A stretch of 56,806 nt of DNA from Synechococcaceae cyanobacterium SM2_3_1 (GTDB lineage: Bacteria > Cyanobacteriota > Cyanobacteriia > Thermostichales > Thermostichaceae). Below, piece after piece: positions 1 to 15,309 of this stretch. Each line of letters opens with the position of its first letter. The first letter of the stretch is position 1. Under the pieces are notes generated by a model that worked only from the letters and a program-made list of their open reading frames with translations, was not told the origin of the DNA and searched no databases. The position numbers and the translations under genes are program-made. The stretch is from positions 1 through 56,806 of the forward strand of contig JAAUUJ010000006.1 of NCBI GenBank assembly GCA_012030715.1, read 5' to 3'.

Positions 1-489
1 CTGGGCTGGCTGGTGCAGGGATTGTTTTCTCTGATTCTGGGAGTGGTCGGGTTCCCCCTCACCTATCCCTATCTATTTCGCTGGCTGCGACGTCCTGAGG
101 TGCTCCGACGCTGGATCGAGGGTGTCTATCAGCATCGTGAACAGGTGGATGACGATCTCGTGGAGATTTTTAGGCAGCCTGCCTTTGATCCAGGAGCTGA
201 GTACGTGTTTCTGGATGCCTTTCGAGCGATTCTGCTGCGCCGTTTTGATGGTCCTCAGCGCCTCTTGCCCAGGGTGCAAGCCCCGATCCTGCTGTTGTGG
301 GGTCGAGAAGATCCTGCGGTTCCCAGTTTTCTGGCGGATAAATTCAAAGAGTGGCAACCGCAACTGCAGCTGGTGAAACTACCGGGGGTGGGCCATTGCG
401 CTCATGATGAACTCCCTCTCTGGGTGAATACCCTGATCCTGGAGTGGGCCGCCGATCTAGAACTGCTGCCCGGACGCAGCCGCCATTGA
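1..489 (+). CDS. Alpha/beta hydrolase, C-terminal part (cut by window edge)
   Basis: The frame is open from the first base to a stop at 487-489, so only the last ~163 residues are seen and the true start lies outside. The visible part is the cap and C-terminal half of an alpha/beta hydrolase: the strand LLLWGREDPAVP carries the catalytic acid region and GVGHCAHDELP carries the catalytic histidine. The nucleophile elbow would lie upstream of the window. The ending closely resembles that of the complete hydrolase at 31212-32108, so the two are probably paralogues. The substrate is unknown. Confidence 0.8.
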   Translation: MGWLVQGLFSLILGVVGFPLTYPYLFRWLRRPEVLRRWIEGVYQHREQVDDDLVEIFRQPAFDPGAEYVFLDAFRAILLRRFDGPQRLLPRVQAPILLLWGREDPAVPSFLADKFKEWQPQLQLVKLPGVGHCAHDELPLWVNTLILEWAADLELLPGRSRH

Positions 490-637
490 GGCCAGTATCC
501 CTGCCGGGGGATCTGAAGAAGAAGTGTTGCTTTTGATCCTGCCCCTTTGTACTTTCTAGAAAAATTAATGTAACAAGACAGGGTGCATTCGTGATCCTCG
601 TTAAGATATGGTGCAGGGTCACTGAAGGAGTCCGGCG

Positions 638-1240
638 GTGCAAAAGATGAACACATCGGCTGCGGGAAGCGTGGCCTCTGAGTCCCAGGGCACAGTGCTG
701 CTGGTGGATGACACGCTGGAGAATCTGGATGTTCTGGATGAATTACTTTCTGAACAGGGCTACGAGGTGCGGCGGGCCATCAATGGCTCCATGGCCTTGC
801 GGGCAGTGGCAGCGGATCCCCCGGATCTGATTTTACTGGATGTTACGATGCCAGAAATGGATGGCTATCAGGTGTGTGTAGAACTCAAGAAAAATGCCGC
901 CACCTGGGACATTCCCATTATCTTTATCAGTGCCCTGGATGATATTTTTGACAAGGTCAAGGCCTTTCAAGTGGGTGGCTCCGACTACCTGTCCAAGCCC
1001 TTTCAAGCGGATGAAGTGCTGGCAAGGGTAAAAGCCCATCTTCTGCAGGCCTATCTCCAAAAAGAAGTCCAGAAGCAGAAAGATCTGTGGCGACATCGAG
1101 ATGAGGAAGACCGCGAGCGGATTGACACCCTCACCCGCCAGCGGGATCTGGAACGGCAGCGGGCCGAACAGTATCAAGAGCGGATCCAGATTCTGGAAGA
1201 AAAATTGCGGCGGCTGGGCCTGAATCCAGAACAGCTGTGA
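638..1240 (+). CDS. Response regulator: receiver domain plus C-terminal coiled coil
   Basis: This 200-residue protein has one receiver domain (about residues 18-135) with the acidic pair DD in LLVDD, the phosphoacceptor Asp68 in LILLDVTMPEMDG and the conserved lysine in DYLSKPF. It is followed by a charged, heptad-like helix (about 135-195) rich in Arg, Glu and Gln, a likely coiled coil. No DNA-binding output is present, so it probably signals by protein contact. GTG at 638 is chosen because AAGGAG (624-629) lies 8 bases upstream; ATG 647 is the alternative. A receiver remnant just downstream suggests that it once sat next to a hybrid kinase. Confidence 0.88.
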   Translation: MQKMNTSAAGSVASESQGTVLLVDDTLENLDVLDELLSEQGYEVRRAINGSMALRAVAADPPDLILLDVTMPEMDGYQVCVELKKNAATWDIPIIFISALDDIFDKVKAFQVGGSDYLSKPFQADEVLARVKAHLLQAYLQKEVQKQKDLWRHRDEEDRERIDTLTRQRDLERQRAEQYQERIQILEEKLRRLGLNPEQL

Positions 1241-1292
1241 TCCTGCCAGAACGGGCGGTGATGCTTTCCCTCTGGACAGGTAGGCAGGTGTC

Positions 1293-1412
1293 GGTGACGA
1301 TGTTGCCAATAACCGCGACATCTTAAATCAACTGCTCACCTCAATTGGGTTTCAGGTGCGTGAGGCCAGCCATGGTCAGGAGGCGATCCAGATCTGGCAG
1401 GAATGGGACTAG
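1293..1412 (+). pseudogene. Remnant of a receiver domain (hybrid histidine kinase fragment)
   Basis: Reading from 1293 to the stop at 1410-1412 gives about 39 residues with the N-terminal half of a receiver domain. An acidic pair (DD) is followed by NNRDILNQLLTSIGF and then VREASHGQEAIQIWQEW. This is the arrangement seen at the start of C-terminal receiver domains of cyanobacterial hybrid kinases. There is no start codon in frame, the phosphoacceptor half is absent, and a stop lies just upstream in the same frame. It is therefore read as a decayed fragment left after a deletion. Confidence 0.6.
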
Positions 1413-1494
1413 TCTTCTCTCAGCTTTTCGGGTCTGGCCTTCCCGTTTTCATCCGCAGGATAAATCCCATTCATGACGAGGATGTTAACAAATA

Positions 1495-1524
1495 TTGACT
1501 TGTCTGGCCGAGACTATCTATAAT
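1495..1524 (+). promoter_or_regulatory. Near-consensus sigma-70 promoter of rpoB
   Basis: TTGACT at 1495-1500 and TATAAT at 1519-1524 are separated by 18 bases. They lie 38 bases upstream of the rpoB start at 1563. This is the clearest housekeeping promoter in the window and would suit strong constitutive transcription of the RNA polymerase genes. Confidence 0.75.
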
Positions 1525-1562
1525 ATTAGACCTGACCGCTGTGCGACCTTCTCGAGTGAGGC

Positions 1563-4500
1563 ATGACTCAATTAGCGCATCAAACTCTCGCTTCTACCCT
1601 ACCCGACCTAGTGGAGATCCAGCGAGAGAGTTTCTTGTGGTTTTTGAACGAAGGCTTTGAAGAGGAACTACTAAGCTTCTCCCCCATTATTGACTACACC
1701 GGAAAGCTGGAGCTACATTTTCTGCCAGACTTCCGCTTAGGGGATACCTCTAAAGGCTACAAGATCCACCAACCTCGTTATGATCCCGATGAGGCAAAAC
1801 GTCGAGACGCTACCTATCAGGCTCAGATCCGTGTGCCCACCCGCCTGATCAACAAGGAAACGGGTGAAATTAAGGATATGAACGTCTTCATCGGGGAATT
1901 ACCTCTGATGACAGACCGAGGCACCTTTATCATCAACGGGGCTGAACGGGTGATTGTCAACCAGATCGTGCGTAGCCCGGGAGTTTATTACAAGGCCGAT
2001 CTGGATAAAATGGTCGTCGCACCTACAGTGCCAGCCTGATCCCGAACCGGGGAGCCTGGTTAAAGTTTGAAACCGACAAAAACAGTTTGGTATGGGTAAG
2101 GATCGACAAAACCCGTAAGTTATCGGCTGCGGTGCTATTGAAAGCACTGGGGTTAAGTGATAACGAGATTTATGATGGGTTACGTCATCCAGAGTACTTC
2201 CAGAGAACGATAGATAAGGAGGGCCAGTACAGCGAAGAAGAAGCCCTGATGGAGCTCTACCGCAAACTCCGTCCCGGTGAGCCGCCCACGGTTTCGGGAG
2301 GACAACAACTGCTGGAATCTCGCTTCTTTGATCCCAAGCGCTATGACCTGGGACGAGTGGGCCGCTACAAGCTGAATCGCAAGCTAAACCTCAATGTGCC
2401 GGAGGCAATCCGCGTTCTGACCCACACCGATATCCTGGCGGTGATCGACTATCTGATCAACCTGGAATTTGATATTGGTCAGATTGACGATATTGACCAC
2501 CTCGGTAACCGCCGGGTCCGTTCCGTGGGTGAGCTGCTACAAAACCAAGTGCGGGTGGGATTAAACCGTCTTGAGCGGATCATTCGCGAGCGGATGACGG
2601 TCTCGGAGTCTGAGAGCCTCACCCCTGCTTCTCTGGTTAATCCCAAGCCCCTCGTGGCCGCGATTAAGGAGTTTTTTGGCTCCAGTCAGCTGTCCCAGTT
2701 TATGGATCAGACCAACCCGCTGGCAGAGTTGACTCATAAGCGCCGACTTTCTGCGCTAGGTCCCGGGGGACTCAGCCGAGAGCGGGCTGGTTTTGCGGTG
2801 CGGGATATTCACCCCAGTCACTACGGGCGCATCTGTCCGATCGAAACCCCGGAAGGACCCAACGCAGGCTTGATTGGATCGCTGGCCACCCATGCGCGGG
2901 TGAACCAGTATGGGTTTATTGAAAGCCCCTACTACCGCGTTGAAGATGGTGTGATCCGCCGCGATCAGGGGATTGTTTACCTGACTGCCGATGAAGAAGA
3001 TGAGTATCGGGTGGCCCCCGGAGATGTGCCTCTAGATGAGGAGGGGAGGATTATTGGGGAGCTGGTGCCGGTTCGCTATCGCCAGGAGTTTACTACTTCC
3101 AGTCCAGAAGAGGTGCACTATGTGCAGGTGGCCCCGGTCCAGGTGATCTCGGTGGCGACGTCACTGATTCCGTTCCTGGAGCACGATGACGCTAACCGTG
3201 CCCTGATGGGAGCGAACATGCAGCGTCAGGCGGTGCCATTGCTGAAGCCGGAACGCCCCTATGTGGGGACGGGGTTGGAAGCTCAGGCCGCTCGGGACTC
3301 CGGTATGGTGGTGGTGTCGCGGACCAATGGCACTGTGACTTATATGGACGCCGAGCAGGTGGTGGTGCGGCCAGAGACTGGAGAAGCTCCGATCCATTAT
3401 CGGCTGCAGAAATACCAGCGCTCCAACCAGGACACCTGCATGAACCAGCGGCCTCTCGTGTTTCACGGGGATCAGGTGGTGGCTGGTCAGGTGCTGGCGG
3501 ATGGTCCAGCCACTGAAGGGGGAGAACTGGCCCTGGGGCAGAATGTTCTCGTGGCCTACATGCCCTGGGAAGGCTACAACTACGAGGATGCCATCCTGAT
3601 CAGTGAACGGCTGGTATACGATGACGTGTTTACCTCGGTGCACATTGAGAAGTATGAGATCGAGGCACGTCAGACCAAGCTCGGTCCAGAAGAGATTACC
3701 CGTGAGATTCCCAACGTGGGAGAAGATGCTCTGCGCAACCTGGATGAACAGGGCATCGTCCGGGTCGGAGCCTGGGTGGAAGCTGGAGACATCCTGGTGG
3801 GGAAAGTCACCCCTAAAGGGGAATCGGATCAGCCACCAGAGGAACGCCTGCTGCGAGCGATCTTCGGCGAAAAGGCTCGGGATGTGCGAGACAACTCGCT
3901 CCGGGTTTCCAACGGGGAACGAGGTCGTGTGGTGGATGTGCGAGTATTCACTCGGGAGCAGGGGGATGAGCTGCCCCCCGGAGCCAATATGGTGGTGCGC
4001 GTCTATGTTGCCCTGAAACGTAAGATCCAGGTGGGTGACAAAATTGCAGGCCGCCATGGCAACAAAGGGATCATTTCGCGGATCCTGCCGATTGAAGACA
4101 TGCCCTACCTGCCGGATGGGGGACCCGTGGATATTGTTCTCAATCCTCTGGGGGTGCCTTCACGGATGAATGTCGGCCAGGTATTTGAGTGTCTGCTGGG
4201 CTGGGCTGCAGAACATCTGGGGGTCCGGTTTAAGCTCATGCCCTTTGATGAAATGCACGGGCTGGAGGCCTCTCGCCTGACGGTGGAAGCCAAGTTGATC
4301 CAGGCCAGAGAAGCGGCTCATAAACCCTGGGTTTACCGGGATGATGGCAAGACCCGAGGCAAAATCCAGGTCTTTGATGGTCGCACCGGGGAGCCCTTTG
4401 ATCAGCCAGTCACGGTGGGTCGCGCTTACATGCTGAAGCTGGTGCACCTGGTGGACGACAAGATCCATGCCCGTTCAACCGGACCTTACTCACTGGTGAC

Positions 4501-4960
4501 ACAGCAGCCGCTTGGCGGTAAGGCTCAGCAGGGAGGACAGCGCTTTGGTGAGATGGAGGTATGGGCCCTGGAGTCCTTTGGGGCTGCCTACACTCTGCAG
4601 GAGCTGTTGACTGTGAAGTCGGATGACATGGTCGGACGAAACGAGGCTCTGAATGCAATTGTGAAGGGCAAACCGATCCCCCGTCCCGGCACACCAGAAT
4701 CGTTCAAGGTGCTGGTGCGAGAGCTGCAATCCCTGGGCCTGGATGTTTCGGTGCACAAGGTGGAAGTGGATGAGAACGGAGACACCCGCGATCGAGAGGT
4801 CGATCTGATGGCGGATCTTGGCTCTCGCCACACCCCCTCCCGTCCCACCTATGAATCAGTCACTCATGAAGATCTGCAACCAGCCACCGCGTCTCCTCCT
4901 GCAGGCAATTATGGGGGATTCTCCCGCCGCAATGATGAGGATGAGGATGAGGAGTTTTAG
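1563..4960 (+). CDS. rpoB: RNA polymerase beta subunit (one frameshift)
   Basis: This is the beta subunit of RNA polymerase, forming half of the active-site cleft and the rifampicin pocket. Two frames together cover the gene: 1563 to about 2010, then on to 4960. The first frame reads as the N-terminal beta lobe up to [12 protein letters not shown] and then hits a stop at 2037-2039; the expected protein continues at once in the second frame. One extra A in the A4 run at 2007-2010 joins them and gives about 1132 residues, normal for the family. The second part has the conserved core motifs, including [21 protein letters not shown] and [20 protein letters not shown]. It ends in a short acidic tail. 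RpoB is essential, so the break is probably a sequence error. Confidence 0.95.
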
Positions 4961-5032
4961 GCCAGGGCGGGCTTGATCTTGATCCCCAGGGATGTCTCCG
5001 GTGTTGCTGCTGTTCTGGCAGTTTCCTGAGGC

Positions 5033-5061
5033 ATCCCCACTGCTGTCCGGGGATTGTTTTT
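5033..5061 (+). terminator. Terminator-like hairpin between rpoB and rpoC1
   Basis: ATCCCC at 5033-5038 pairs with GGGGAT at 5049-5054 across a 10-base loop. T5 follows at 5057-5061. The stem is short, so this could be a partial terminator or attenuator that tunes rpoC1/rpoC2 relative to rpoB, or a processing site. The remainder of the 204-base gap shows no gene. Confidence 0.4.
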
Positions 5062-5164
5062 GAACGGCAACTTGAGTGAGATCTGGTGCGCTGACACCCC
5101 TTCAGAAATTTCACTGCAAGGTGACAGAAGACCCATATTTTAGGCAGACATGCCAGGAGGGAAG

Positions 5165-11033
<5,869 letters not shown>

Positions 11034-11047
<14 letters not shown>

Positions 11048-11720
11048 GGAGCAGCTTGAGTCTCTCCAGAACCAGATAGTGTCCTGCTGCCAATGTCCCC
11101 GTCTCGTGGAGTGGCGGCAGCAGATGGCAGAGCAGAAAGTGGCTCGCTTTCGAGAACAGGAGTATTGGGGACGTCCCTTACCTGGGTTTGGGGATCCGCA
11201 GGCTCGGCTGCTGGTGGTGGGCCTGGCTCCGGCTGCTCATGGAGGCAATCGCACCGGCAGGATGTTTACGGGGGATGCCAGCGGCGACTTGCTGTTTCAG
11301 GCGTTATACCGGAGTGGTTTTGCCAATCAGCCCACGTCCTCTGATCGGGAGGATGGACTGGCGTTGCGGGATTGCTTTATCTCCGCTGTGGTCCGCTGTG
11401 CTCCCCCGGAGAATAAACCCCGACCTGAGGAAGCCAGGACTTGCCGGAAGTATCTGGAGCAGGAACTGGTGTTGCTTGCGAATGTGCAGGTGATCGTGGC
11501 TCTAGGTGGGTTTGCCTTTACCCATCTGTTACGAATCCTGCCCTCAGCTCCATCCCCTCGGCCCACCTTTGCCCACCTGCAGCAGGTCAATTGTGAAAAG
11601 TACAGATTGCTTGCCTCCTACCATCCCAGTCAACGGAATACATCCACCCGCCTTTTAACCCTAGAGATGCTGGATGAAGTTTTCAACCGGGCAAGGGAGG
11701 CGTTGGAGCCACTGTCTTGA
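11034..11720 (+). CDS. Uracil-DNA glycosylase, family 5 (UdgB-like)
   Basis: This enzyme removes uracil and probably other deaminated bases from DNA as the first step of base excision repair. Its 228 residues carry the family 5 active-site stretch [19 protein letters not shown] (about residues 64-82) and the C-terminal SYHPSQRN motif. Cysteines at the N-terminus (CCQCPRL) and in the middle ([17 protein letters not shown]) are those that hold the [4Fe-4S] cluster. The ATG lies inside the end of rpoC2 (14-base overlap), which suggests translational coupling and co-transcription with the polymerase genes. Confidence 0.9.
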
Positions 11721-11766
11721 ATCATGAAGCAGTATGATACGCAGGTAGACAACCTGAGCCTGGTGT

Positions 11767-12504
11767 ATGGCCTGGCAACCTGAACAGCGGATCATAGTTG
11801 CCCTGGATACTTCTACCCTGGAGGAGGCTCTGCTTCTGGTGGAGCAGCTTCCTCAAGTGCAATGGTGGAAGGTGGGACTGGAGCTGTTTGCTGTAGCCGG
11901 ACCCGAGATCGTCAGGTATCTGCAGTATCAGGGTAAAAAGATTTTCCTTGATATCAAGCTGCACGATATTCCCCGAACGGTTGAACGCGCCACCCGGATC
12001 GCGGTGAGATCAGGGGTGAACATGTTAACCGTGCATGCTCAGGGGGGTCGAGCCATGCTAGCAGCGGCAGCGGCTGGTGCTGAAGGTAGTGGCTGTCAAC
12101 TTCTGGCCGTCACCGTTTTGACCAGTCTCGATCCCAAACAACTGAGACAGGATCTGCAGATCGAGCAGGATCTTCCTTCCTATGCTCTGCAACTGGCCAG
12201 GTTAGCCCAGGCTGAAGGGATCACTGGTGCGGTATGTTCGGCCTGGGAAGTGGCGGATCTGCGTCTTCATCTGGGGCCTGGTTGTTGTCTGGTCACTCCA
12301 GGAATTCGCTGGCAGCAGGGGGAAGGCTCAGCACCAATGCCAGGGGAGGATCAGGTGCGGATCGTGCCGCCTGAGGTGGCTCTGCGGGCGGGAGCAAATT
12401 ATCTGGTCATTGGTCGGCCCATTACCCAGTCTGCGGATCCGGCGCTCACCTTTTCTCGATTATGCAAGCAATTGGAGGGCAGATGCACCGCTGGGGACGA
12501 ATAG
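11767..12504 (+). CDS. pyrF: Orotidine 5'-phosphate decarboxylase
   Basis: This enzyme converts OMP to UMP in the last step of de novo pyrimidine synthesis. It is a 245-residue TIM barrel with the catalytic Lys/Asp motif [11 protein letters not shown] (about residues 61-71), an N-terminal VALDTST phosphate/ribose strand, and the C-terminal TPGIR and [11 protein letters not shown] phosphate-binding loops. Length is typical. It follows the glycosylase by 46 bases on the same strand and overlaps the next gene. Nothing is odd about the frame. Confidence 0.96.
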   Translation: MAWQPEQRIIVALDTSTLEEALLLVEQLPQVQWWKVGLELFAVAGPEIVRYLQYQGKKIFLDIKLHDIPRTVERATRIAVRSGVNMLTVHAQGGRAMLAAAAAGAEGSGCQLLAVTVLTSLDPKQLRQDLQIEQDLPSYALQLARLAQAEGITGAVCSAWEVADLRLHLGPGCCLVTPGIRWQQGEGSAPMPGEDQVRIVPPEVALRAGANYLVIGRPITQSADPALTFSRLCKQLEGRCTAGDE

Positions 12505-13043
12505 CTGCCCACCTCTGGGGAATCAGTCTGGTTTGGGCAAACGCCGGGGTAGTCAGGGCAGAGAATTTCTGTGGAACGGATCCTCTGTCATGGTCTCAGG
12601 CCCTGACTACCAACCTGCCTCTCTATAGCAATCTGGAACTTGTACGGAGCGGGGGCCGTTACCGCGTCGTGTTAGTCAGTTTGCCCGAGGTGGTTTCCCT
12701 TTCTCAGGATGAAGTGCAGCATCTCGGTTTAGAGCCCAATCAGACTGAGATGGTTCTACTTTATTTTTCCACCCTGGAACGTCGCCTTATGCAGGGAGCG
12801 GATCCTGAGGTACCTGCCAGTGATGATTTTTTGGGTCGCCGCACTCAGGAACTGCGCCTAGCCTATCAGGGGTATGTTGCTCGGGAGCGAGTCCCTGAGG
12901 CTCCCTGGCAACTGCTGAGTTTATCTGTGAAAGGACCTGGGAATCCTCCCCGTGATATTAGTGAGGGTGCGATTGCCCAGGCCATTCGTGCTTGGCAAGA
13001 GGGGGGGTGTCTGGCTCGCTATCCCCAACCCTTGAGTCGCTGA
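12483..13043 (+). CDS. Hypothetical exported protein
   Basis: Starting at ATG 12483, preceded by GGAGGG at 12474-12479, the protein is 186 residues long. It begins with a probable signal peptide: Arg near the start, a hydrophobic stretch, then a small-residue end at about VRAE. The mature part has no recognised domain. It overlaps pyrF by 22 bases, so the two are likely co-translated. An upstream ATG at 12462 would add seven residues without improving the signal peptide. Function unknown; probably periplasmic. Confidence 0.7.
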   Translation: MHRWGRIAAHLWGISLVWANAGVVRAENFCGTDPLSWSQALTTNLPLYSNLELVRSGGRYRVVLVSLPEVVSLSQDEVQHLGLEPNQTEMVLLYFSTLERRLMQGADPEVPASDDFLGRRTQELRLAYQGYVARERVPEAPWQLLSLSVKGPGNPPRDISEGAIAQAIRAWQEGGCLARYPQPLSR

Positions 13044-13175
13044 GATCATGGCCAGGAACAGGCATGCGCAGAAATCGACCCAAGCCTCCAAGCCTCCCAA
13101 GCCTCCACTCCAGGGGGGTGAATCCTAGTTTCCGTTCTTTATCGAAAGCTGAAATCTGCCCAGAGATTTCGGTAC

Positions 13176-14579
13176 ATGCAGGTTTGGGAAATTCTGCTGG
13201 TATCGGTGGGGATGGTGGTCCTAGTGGTGCGGAGGCTGGGGGAGGGGGTGATCCAACCGCAAAGTTTTGCCCACTGGTGGCGAGCAAGTTATGGGGCAGG
13301 CTTAGGTGCTTCCATCGATCCTGCCGCCGGGTTATACGCACCCGATCCACCCTTATTTGAGGCGATCAATCGTCTGCTGTTTCTGCTGCCCATTGAAAGA
13401 TTGGGGTTACCAGAGATGGGACAGATGCAGCTCCTGATGCTTGTGGGGGGGGGGTTAACGCTGCTCTGGTGTTGGGGGCGTGGCAATATCTGGAGTGCTG
13501 GTCTGTGGGGATTCAGCCCCTGGGTTACCACCTGGATTGCGGAACCCAATGGGGAATTGCTGAGTGGATTCCTGCTGCTGTTAGGAAGTGTGACCGCTTT
13601 ACCAGGACGGTTTATTTGGTTAGGTCTGGCCTGCGGCATGAGTGCAAGATCCTGGCCCCTGGCACTATTGCTGGCCGGATTGTGGACTAGCCAGACCTGG
13701 CCGCGGCTCCGGTTCCTGGGATTGTACGTGGTGCTGGGATCGATTGTTCTCGTGATCTTCTGGCAAGGAACTCCTCCTTGGTTGGGGATACCGCGCTGGG
13801 AGGCGGCATCTCTACCTTTCTGGATCTCGTTAATCACGGTTTTAGCGCCTCTTTTACTCCCTTTTGGCCTGACGCTGGTGCGTTTGGTTTGGCCCTGGAC
13901 GCAAAGACACCATGCCCTGGTTGCGCTGGCCACTGTTACCTACATGGTGATTCCGATCATTGGGTTGGGAATTCAGCAACCTCAAGACTTATGGATCCAG
14001 AACATCCCCCAGTGGGGTCTTGTGGCGCTACCGTTAATCTGCTACGTGGCAGGGGGGGTGCTGGAAGATCTACCTGTGGGCTGGAGACGGGGATTAGGCA
14101 ACTTATTGTTAGTTAGTTCGCTAGCCCTATCCTTCCAGACTTTGGAATACATGCCTAAGCAAGCAGTCATTTTCTCCCCCAGTCAGGCTGCAGCAGCATG
14201 GCTACAATCCCACCGTGAGCAGATCTCAACACCGATCATTGTGGAAAGTGCTGCCATTGCCTTTAAAAGTGAGTTTGCACCAGAAGAATTATTATCTGCA
14301 GCTGCGGCAAAAAAACTCTATGGAACTTTGCTGCCAGATTTTATGAAATGGGTCGTTATTGATCAGACAGAACCACTTGCATGGAACCGTTCTCCTCTGA
14401 TGCAGGAGTATCCTAATTTCTTTACAACAGATTATCTTAATGACTGGCAGTTGATGTTTTCTAATCAACAGTTGTTGCCTCCCGCCCAGGATTATGAACT
14501 CCAAATTCCCTATACCAGCACTGTGACTTCGGCAAGCAAACTCCCAATCGTAAGAATTTGGAGGCGAGTAGAATTGTGA
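13176..14579 (+). CDS. Polytopic membrane protein, possibly GT39-like glycosyltransferase
   Basis: The 467-residue protein has about nine to eleven hydrophobic segments between residues 1 and 320, followed by a soluble C-terminal domain of about 140 residues. That layout (N-terminal acidic loop with DPPLFEAINRLLF, membrane core, extracytoplasmic tail) resembles lipid-linked-sugar glycosyltransferases of the GT39/ArnT group. I see no diagnostic motif, so the assignment is weak. Base composition falls toward A+T in the last ~400 bases. It is convergent with the oxygenase gene that ends at 14594. Confidence 0.6.
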   Translation: MQVWEILLVSVGMVVLVVRRLGEGVIQPQSFAHWWRASYGAGLGASIDPAAGLYAPDPPLFEAINRLLFLLPIERLGLPEMGQMQLLMLVGGGLTLLWCWGRGNIWSAGLWGFSPWVTTWIAEPNGELLSGFLLLLGSVTALPGRFIWLGLACGMSARSWPLALLLAGLWTSQTWPRLRFLGLYVVLGSIVLVIFWQGTPPWLGIPRWEAASLPFWISLITVLAPLLLPFGLTLVRLVWPWTQRHHALVALATVTYMVIPIIGLGIQQPQDLWIQNIPQWGLVALPLICYVAGGVLEDLPVGWRRGLGNLLLVSSLALSFQTLEYMPKQAVIFSPSQAAAAWLQSHREQISTPIIVESAAIAFKSEFAPEELLSAAAAKKLYGTLLPDFMKWVVIDQTEPLAWNRSPLMQEYPNFFTTDYLNDWQLMFSNQQLLPPAQDYELQIPYTSTVTSASKLPIVRIWRRVEL

Positions 14580-14593
14580 TCTGATTCACTGGA

Positions 14594-15304
14594 TTACCAG
14601 TATAAAACCCAGACATTGTTGCGAAGGAAGGCATGTCCTTGCAGAGTAATTCTCTGATCGTCAGGCTGCAGATCAACTCCGGGGGCTGCTTGATGTAGAA
14701 TCTTTCCAGAATGGGTATAAAGATATCCTAGCTGGTAAGGGAAAAATTGTTTATTATTCTGGAGATAGGAGAGTTTTTCAGCTTGGGACAAGGTATTGAC
14801 TTTCTGACGGGGTAAGTTCCACCAATTCAGGCCTCCTCCCTGCAGGGGTAAAGCTGTAACAAGCGTAAAGGATAAGATCCCCGCTATTTCTTCTCCAGGT
14901 CTAGCAAAACCTGCAAGCTCATGCTGAAGATCGTAATGGATGGAAGCGATCGGTTTTTCAAATACTTTGGAAGCCAGATAAATATGAAATCCTGGCAGGG
15001 CCATTTGCGGATCATATTCAACTGCTGTAGCAAGTTTCTGGGAAAAATGTGTTGCCAATTTCTCATAGATCCAAGTAAAGGTTTCCCACAGATACGGGTT
15101 GAACCGGGCAGCCTCTTGGTAATAGTTCTCTGGGGATTGGACAGCATCTAAATAACTGGCAGCTCCGAGTGTATAGTAGGGTTCTGTGGCATGACGCTGG
15201 ATCCATTGGGGCTTTAGGGAATAAACTGCTGCACAAATCTCCTCACATTCCTGCAAGGAAAAAAAAGGAGTTGACTGAATTCGATCGATGGAATTGCTGA
15301 TCAT
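14594..15304 (-). CDS. Putative 2-oxoglutarate/Fe(II)-dependent oxygenase
   Basis: This 236-residue protein carries a plausible 2OG/Fe(II) facial triad. His123 and Asp125 (SIHYDLQHE) form HxD, His204 (GKILHQAAPG) is the distal ligand, and Arg218 (DDQRITLQGHAF) could bind the 2-oxoglutarate carboxylate. Spacing fits a double-stranded beta-helix fold. ATG 15304 is chosen because it lies 5 bases after the upstream stop; TTG 15334 would overlap that gene. Being the second gene after a pentapeptide/prolyl-hydroxylase fusion suggests a shared substrate or sequential hydroxylations. The substrate is unknown. Locally A+T-rich compared with neighbours. Confidence 0.65.
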   Translation of the reverse strand: MISNSIDRIQSTPFFSLQECEEICAAVYSLKPQWIQRHATEPYYTLGAASYLDAVQSPENYYQEAARFNPYLWETFTWIYEKLATHFSQKLATAVEYDPQMALPGFHIYLASKVFEKPIASIHYDLQHELAGFARPGEEIAGILSFTLVTALPLQGGGLNWWNLPRQKVNTLSQAEKLSYLQNNKQFFPYQLGYLYTHSGKILHQAAPGVDLQPDDQRITLQGHAFLRNNVWVLYW

Positions 15305-15309
15305 GTCTA

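Noticed and set aside
3161-4057. Long minus-strand frame opposite rpoB (298 codons)
   Set aside because: Shadow of a strongly conserved gene; the translation has no recognisable fold and is rich in His, typical of antisense frames.
13289-13933. Minus-strand frame of 214 codons opposite the polytopic membrane protein
   Set aside because: Low-complexity antisense reading; the plus-strand frame has clear membrane segments and continuous coding character.
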